Shown here piece by piece: positions 15,162 through 19,270 of a DNA stretch of 19,270 bases. The DNA is from JAJNBK01 sp035642715 (lineage in GTDB: Archaea; Thermoproteota; Nitrososphaeria; Nitrososphaerales; Nitrososphaeraceae). The position numbers were made by a program, and so were the translations under genes. The notes under the pieces are model-generated. The model saw only the letters and a program-made list of their open reading frames with translations, was not told where the DNA came from and searched no databases. Positions within the stretch are counted from its first letter, which is position 1. The number at the start of each line of letters is the position of its first letter. The DNA lies in NCBI GenBank assembly GCA_035642715.1, contig DASQRW010000084.1, forward strand, positions 1 through 19,270, given 5' to 3'.

Positions 15162-18100
15162 CTATACCTTCTCTCTTGCGAGCAACCGCGGTGCCACATT
15201 CAGGCTCATCATTTCTTGTAATAGCAATTTAAACGCATACGCGATTACAACCGATGAAATTTTTGCTTTCTCACCACATACCCTGCATACATATCTTCTC
15301 TGTTTTACATCATAATATGATAAAAGCCCACAGCGTTCACAGACAATAACTTCTGCTTTATCGGATTCCTCCAATAATCTGTCTTTGAGCATCATAGACG
15401 CCCCATACGCAATCAGACAATCCCTCTCCATTTCTCCAAACCTAAGACCTCCTCCTCGGGCTCTACCTTCTGTAGGCTGCTTTGTAAGCATCTGTACTTG
15501 TCCACGTGCTCTGCTATGGATTTTGTCAGCAACCATGTGATGAAGTTTCTGATAATAAACTACGCCCAGATATACTTCAGCAGGAAACCTCTTTCCTGTT
15601 CTACCGTCATACATAAATTCTTTGCCGCTATGCTTGAATCCATACTGTTCTATAATGCCCTTTATATCATCTAATTTCTCGCCTAGGAAGGCGGAGCCAT
15701 CAACGATTCTTCCTCTAAGAGATGCAGCTTTTCCTCCTAGCGATTCCATAAACTGTCCAACAGTCATTCTTGATGGAAACGCATGGGGATTTATCATGAT
15801 GTCTGGCACAACCCCATCTTCAGTATATGGTAGATCTTCTTGGCTTACGAGCATTCCCACGACTCCTTTTTGGCCGTGACGTGATGCGAACTTGTCGCCA
15901 ATTTCTGGTATACGTGTATCTCGTACTCTGATCTTGTACATCTTACCTCCTTCAACAGACTGAGTCATGATTACGCTATCAACGACACCGTTTTCTGATG
16001 GCCTCACTCCAACTGAGGTATCTCTACGGTAAGGACCTTTAACCTCAAATTCTTTGTATTCTTCCATAAATCTTGGAGGAGAAGTTCTGCCTATGAGAAT
16101 GTCTCCACCAGTCACTATAGCCTCATGCATGATTGCTCCATCCTGTTCAAGCAATCTGTATGCCTTTTCCCCTCTGTACCCACGAATATTGGTATCTGAT
16201 GCTGGAAGCTCAAAGTTGTCTTTCATTCCACCAGGATATTGCTTTGCCTCTGCTTCATATACTCTATAAAAAAATGTTCGGCCCAATCCCCTATCGACTG
16301 AAGATTTGTTAAATACAACAGCGTCTTCAATATTATAGCCCTCAAAAGGCAGAACAGCTACAATACAATTCTGTCCTGTTGGTCGGTCATCAAGTCCCAA
16401 AAGGTTAATAGCCTTTGTACTTACCATCGGAGTCTGCGGGTACAGCATAAAATGTTGCCTTACATACGTACTAGCATTCATCAATGGAGTAGAAAATCCA
16501 AGACTCTGTTTTGCCATTGCACTCTCATAGGTATTCCGTGGCGACTGATTGTGTTCAGGATATGGTATAATTGATGCACCAACTCCAAGAATAGCTGATG
16601 GAAATATCTCTAAATGTGTATGTGTATTACCTATTTTCTTTAAATCTATAGCAACATAACAATTTTCTTCTTCATTTGCATCAATCAATTCAATTACGCC
16701 CATATACAGAAGGTCTGTCCAGGAAAGAAATTTCTTTGCAATCTTTTCAATTATTTCAATGGTCATCAACGTCTTGCCATCTTTGATAATTGCCATTGGC
16801 CTTAAAACACGACCTGCATTACAGCTTATGTAAAAACGTTTAGTAGCATTATTGTTCAAAGATGAGTAAAAATACATTCCAACATGAGGATGTATCTTTC
16901 CTGATCTCCTCATAACTTTTAATGTGTTAGATAAATGCTGACCGTCTTCTGCATAACCAATCAATCGTCCATCCACAAATATTCTACTACCTGTACCTCT
17001 GAGATTCTCGTTTGCCTCATCAACATTCTGAACACCTAGTTCATATAATTTTTCGATTATTTCTGCCGATGATACACTGACTGAAATTATTGCCGAAAGA
17101 GCAAGGTTCTTGACAAGACCGCAATTAGAACCCTCAGGTGTCTCTGCAGGACAAATTCTACCAAAGTGAGTAGCGTGCAAATCTCTTGCTTCAAAGTTCG
17201 GTTGACTTCTGCTTAAAGGAGACTGTATCCTACGCAGATGACTAATGGTTGACATATAATTTGTTCTATCAAGAAGTTGTGTAACACCTACCCTCCCTCT
17301 GCCCCAATTACCTGTGGCAATTGCATTATTAAGCTTGTCTGATATTATGCCTGGTCTGACTGCCGCAGCCACCGCATTGATACCCCGCTTTTGTCCTGAG
17401 CGTTCCAATTGGTACTTCATATCTCGTATCAGGTTTCGGAAAGCAGTTCTGAAGAGATCTGCAAGCATCTGACCAGCAAATTTTATAACCTTATTACCAT
17501 AATGATCCTTATCGTCCGGATCTATCCACCCTAATTTTAACTCAATTAATTTGCTCGCAGCTTCACCTAAGAATAGAGCTTTTTCATGTCTATTATCAGG
17601 ATTCTTTCCAAGGTGTGGCAACAAACCCCAATCGAGAAGGGTTTCCGCACGTTTTATCTGGAATTCCTCTAGCATACCAGGAGCAATTCTTTTACTGATG
17701 TATATGATAGCATCCCTGCTTGTTATGATTTCTCCCGCTTTCTCAAAAGATGGTTCTAATTCGTCTTGAATAGTTTCATTTAAAGACACTGCGTTCGCAA
17801 TATCCTTATCGGACTCTAATCCCAGTGCTCTAACAAGAGTGATCAATGGAATATCAACAGGAGAACCTGGTATCTTTGCTACTATCGAACCATCTGGTCG
17901 CATAATCAGTTCGAGTTTCGCCCTATATCCCACGATAGAAGAATATACTTTGGCTTTGTAAAGCAGGGCACCAGATGTTTCTTCAGCATCAACTATGATC
18001 TTATTGTAAGAGAGGTCTTCAAGACCAACAATAACCCGTTCTGAGCCGTTGATTACAAAATAGCCACCAGGATCCTTTGGATCTTCTCCAAGTTCAATTA

Positions 18101-18512
18101 ATTTAGACTCTGGCAAATTATGTAAAATGCATGCATTTGACTTTACCATAACAGGCATATCACCAATATGGATAAATCTAGATTCCAGTATCTTACCGTC
18201 CTCCACTATACTACATTCCAGCATAACAGGAGAGGCGTATGTAAGGTTCCTAAGACGTGCTTCCATTGGTGCGACATGAGTTATAGAACCATCTAGCTCC
18301 ATAATTCTCGGTTGTTGAAGTTTTATTTTCCCTAGCTTAATCTTATATGGATATTCAGTAGTCTCTACTTCAATTTCACTAACTTCATCGATAATGCTCT
18401 GAAGTCCTCGCTCCATAAATTCATTATAAGAATTTAAGTGTTGTCGTGCGACACCTTCTCTCCTTAGAATATCATTAATTATAGACCACATATCGCTCGA
18501 TGACTCCATCAT
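15162..18512 (-). CDS. rpoB: DNA-directed RNA polymerase subunit B (unsplit)
   Basis: This is the second largest catalytic subunit, the homologue of bacterial beta and Rpb2. The single 1116-residue frame includes both the B'' and B' parts that many euryarchaea encode separately. Visible marks are the fork/lobe-2 region HATHFGRICPAETPEGSNCG, the hybrid-binding region GDKFASRHGQKGVVGML (about 872-888), QMLTKQPTEGRARGGGLRFG near the C terminus, and a final zinc-binding module with C1058, C1061, C1076 and C1079. Start: two successive ATG codons (18512 and 18509); the first is used here. It lies seven bases after the rpoH stop, with an AGGT-containing purine-rich stretch about 12 bases upstream. 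Confidence 0.98.
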   Translation of the reverse strand: MMESSSDMWSIINDILRREGVARQHLNSYNEFMERGLQSIIDEVSEIEVETTEYPYKIKLGKIKLQQPRIMELDGSITHVAPMEARLRNLTYASPVMLECSIVEDGKILESRFIHIGDMPVMVKSNACILHNLPESKLIELGEDPKDPGGYFVINGSERVIVGLEDLSYNKIIVDAEETSGALLYKAKVYSSIVGYRAKLELIMRPDGSIVAKIPGSPVDIPLITLVRALGLESDKDIANAVSLNETIQDELEPSFEKAGEIITSRDAIIYISKRIAPGMLEEFQIKRAETLLDWGLLPHLGKNPDNRHEKALFLGEAASKLIELKLGWIDPDDKDHYGNKVIKFAGQMLADLFRTAFRNLIRDMKYQLERSGQKRGINAVAAAVRPGIISDKLNNAIATGNWGRGRVGVTQLLDRTNYMSTISHLRRIQSPLSRSQPNFEARDLHATHFGRICPAETPEGSNCGLVKNLALSAIISVSVSSAEIIEKLYELGVQNVDEANENLRGTGSRIFVDGRLIGYAEDGQHLSNTLKVMRRSGKIHPHVGMYFYSSLNNNATKRFYISCNAGRVLRPMAIIKDGKTLMTIEIIEKIAKKFLSWTDLLYMGVIELIDANEEENCYVAIDLKKIGNTHTHLEIFPSAILGVGASIIPYPEHNQSPRNTYESAMAKQSLGFSTPLMNASTYVRQHFMLYPQTPMVSTKAINLLGLDDRPTGQNCIVAVLPFEGYNIEDAVVFNKSSVDRGLGRTFFYRVYEAEAKQYPGGMKDNFELPASDTNIRGYRGEKAYRLLEQDGAIMHEAIVTGGDILIGRTSPPRFMEEYKEFEVKGPYRRDTSVGVRPSENGVVDSVIMTQSVEGGKMYKIRVRDTRIPEIGDKFASRHGQKGVVGMLVSQEDLPYTEDGVVPDIMINPHAFPSRMTVGQFMESLGGKAASLRGRIVDGSAFLGEKLDDIKGIIEQYGFKHSGKEFMYDGRTGKRFPAEVYLGVVYYQKLHHMVADKIHSRARGQVQMLTKQPTEGRARGGGLRFGEMERDCLIAYGASMMLKDRLLEESDKAEVIVCERCGLLSYYDVKQRRYVCRVCGEKAKISSVVIAYAFKLLLQEMMSLNVAPRLLAREKV

Positions 18513-18519
18513 AATGTGT

Positions 18520-18771
18520 TCAACCTTCTACTACATAGCGGTAATATACACTTTCACCCGCAGTCGGGCTCTTTCTGGTAATCTTGATAATATCACCTGG
18601 GCGTACATCAAGGTCTTCTAGACCCTTGTCACTTAACATAATATAAGGAAGTTGACTTGGTTTTGTGTTATATTTTTTCAAAACTTCTTGTGCTTCATTT
18701 TTGGACAGAATCTCATGTCTGGGTTGAAAAATATGATTAGTGATTTTCATAATCTTTTTTTCAGATGACAA
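18520..18771 (-). CDS. rpoH: DNA-directed RNA polymerase subunit H
   Basis: This is the small archaeal polymerase subunit, homologous to the C-terminal domain of eukaryotic Rpb5. The 83 residues include IFQPRHEILSKNEAQEVLKK (14-33), the YNTKPSQLPYIMLSD segment and the C-terminal VRPGDIIKITRKSP followed by YYRYVVEG, all family hallmarks. Start: TTG at 18771 has a perfect AGGAGGT twelve bases upstream and no upstream in-frame alternative before a stop. The first ATG (18750, giving 76 residues) lacks a Shine-Dalgarno but would also keep the conserved domain. It is first in the polymerase operon, with rpoB seven bases downstream. Confidence 0.93.
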   Translation of the reverse strand: MSSEKKIMKITNHIFQPRHEILSKNEAQEVLKKYNTKPSQLPYIMLSDKGLEDLDVRPGDIIKITRKSPTAGESVYYRYVVEG

Positions 18772-18783
18772 TTAGAATAAAAT

Positions 18784-18790
18784 ACCTCCT
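18784..18790 (-). promoter_or_regulatory. Strong Shine-Dalgarno upstream of rpoH
   Basis: AGGAGGT on the minus strand, the best ribosome-binding site found in the window, twelve bases before TTG at 18771. It favours the TTG over the ATG at 18750, which would be 33 bases away. Confidence 0.6.
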
Positions 18791-18861
18791 CTTCTTCACT
18801 TTGTTATCAAACATCTTTTGCTCTATGCAAAACATCTCGTGTTCCAATCTAAACTGTAAGG

Positions 18862-18869
18862 TATATAAG
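18862..18869 (-). promoter_or_regulatory. TATA box of the rpoH-rpoB-rpoA operon
   Basis: CTTATATA on the minus strand. The expected transcription start is near 18840, giving a leader of about 70 bases that includes the AGGAGGT site. The long leader with a strong Shine-Dalgarno contrasts with the near-leaderless operons elsewhere in the window. Confidence 0.5.
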
Positions 18870-18992
18870 TATACGTGTCCTTTTATGCAACATATATCAA
18901 AAAAGTTATTTCACGCATTTTTCATCAAACTATTAATGCGAAACTAAAGCATACAATTAACGTTGAGATAGGCACCCGACAAATAGTAACAG

Positions 18993-19000
18993 AAATATAA
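18993..19000 (+). promoter_or_regulatory. TATA-like box of the secreted protein gene
   Basis: AAATATAA centred about 29 bases before the ATG at 19025. The expected transcript start is within a few bases of the start codon, so the mRNA is probably leaderless. It shares the 253-base region 18772-19024 with the divergent rpoH promoter. Confidence 0.4.
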
Positions 19001-19024
19001 CAGAATAGAAGCGCTTAATAATAT

Positions 19025-19270
19025 ATGTTTTATGGAACATGCACGTTGGTTGCAATGCTATTATCCTCATTTGCAATTATTAATTCAAACTCAATAGAGA
19101 TAGCATTTGCACAAAATATCTCAGGTGTTAATACATTCAATCTAACAATAGATGATCAAAAATATCCTCTCATGTATAATATTACAGGTGGAGAAGTCAG
19201 CAGTATAATTGCAGACCGAGCTCAATCAACATTGTTGATAAATATCGCTTCACGTGAGGATGGAACATTA
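19025..19270 (+). CDS. Secreted protein, N-terminal part only (3' end cut off by the window)
   Basis: From ATG at 19025 the frame stays open to the window edge, 82 codons. The translation begins MFYGTCTLVAMLLSSFAI, with a hydrophobic core at about 7-20 and a good signal peptidase site after AFA (27-29), so the mature protein would start at Gln30. The mature part has Asn/Ser/Thr-rich sequence with potential N-glycosylation sites (NIS at 31-33, NIT at 52-54). The segment YNITGGEVSSIIADRAQSTL followed by LINIASREDGTL resembles a beta-sandwich-like element that I associate with many exported proteins of ammonia-oxidising archaea, some with PEFG-type C-terminal anchors. The anchor region is outside the window, so envelope attachment is only a guess. 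It is divergent from rpoH. Confidence 0.7.
   Translation, partial: MFYGTCTLVAMLLSSFAIINSNSIEIAFAQNISGVNTFNLTIDDQKYPLMYNITGGEVSSIIADRAQSTLLINIASREDGTL

Noticed and set aside
18765..18947. Plus-strand frame of 60 codons beginning with a hydrophobic stretch that resembles a signal peptide
   Set aside because: It overlaps the rpoH start, Shine-Dalgarno and TATA box on the other strand, is Cys/Phe-rich as expected from AT-rich non-coding DNA, and has no ribosome-binding site or promoter of its own.

Overview
The window looks like an AT-rich chromosome segment of an ammonia-oxidising archaeon (Thaumarchaeota/Nitrososphaerota). The evidence is an unsplit RNA polymerase subunit A gene (A' and A'' in one reading frame), an unsplit rpoB, archaeal-type eL30/NusA/uS12/uS7 genes next to the polymerase genes, a three-gene acetyl/propionyl-CoA carboxylase operon of the type used by the thaumarchaeal 3-hydroxypropionate/4-hydroxybutyrate carbon-fixation cycle, and a secreted protein with a sequence style common in this phylum. 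The AT-richness and loose spacing would suit a low-GC Nitrososphaerales lineage such as Nitrosocosmicus, but that is inference.

Layout. 1-1427 (+): the 3' part of a cysteine desulfurase gene, then a PrxQ/Bcp-type peroxiredoxin. 1518-5104 (-): the carboxylase operon pccB-accC-bccP, read from a TATA box that places the transcript start almost on the pccB ATG. 5105-6094 (-): a sparse region with a 70-residue coiled-coil-like small protein (probably leaderless) and, directly behind rfcL, a broken gene of about 100 codons. 6091-7329 (-): replication factor C large subunit. 7330-7779: a gap with the rfcL promoter and a plus-strand reading frame that appears broken by a one-base shift. 7780-8925 (-): an unrecognised 381-residue protein with a CxxC motif. 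9184-18771 (-): the archaeal transcription/translation cluster, in transcription order rpoH, rpoB, rpoA (fused), rpl30e, nusA, rpsL, rpsG. The first four are tightly packed or overlapping; a 299-base gap with a possible internal promoter separates rpl30e from nusA. 18772-19024: a divergent control region. 19025-end (+): the start of a secreted protein cut by the window edge.

How it works together. Genes that begin transcripts (pccB, the 70-residue protein, rfcL, the 381-residue protein, the secreted protein) mostly have an AT-rich TATA-like box about 27-37 bases before the start codon and no Shine-Dalgarno sequence, pointing to leaderless or very short-leader mRNAs. Several genes inside operons (accC, bccP, rpoA), together with rpoH and nusA, instead carry Shine-Dalgarno-like sites. 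rfcL is flanked on both sides by what look like decaying coding sequences, the least ordinary feature of the window. No tRNA, rRNA, CRISPR array, insertion sequence or integrase gene was seen.
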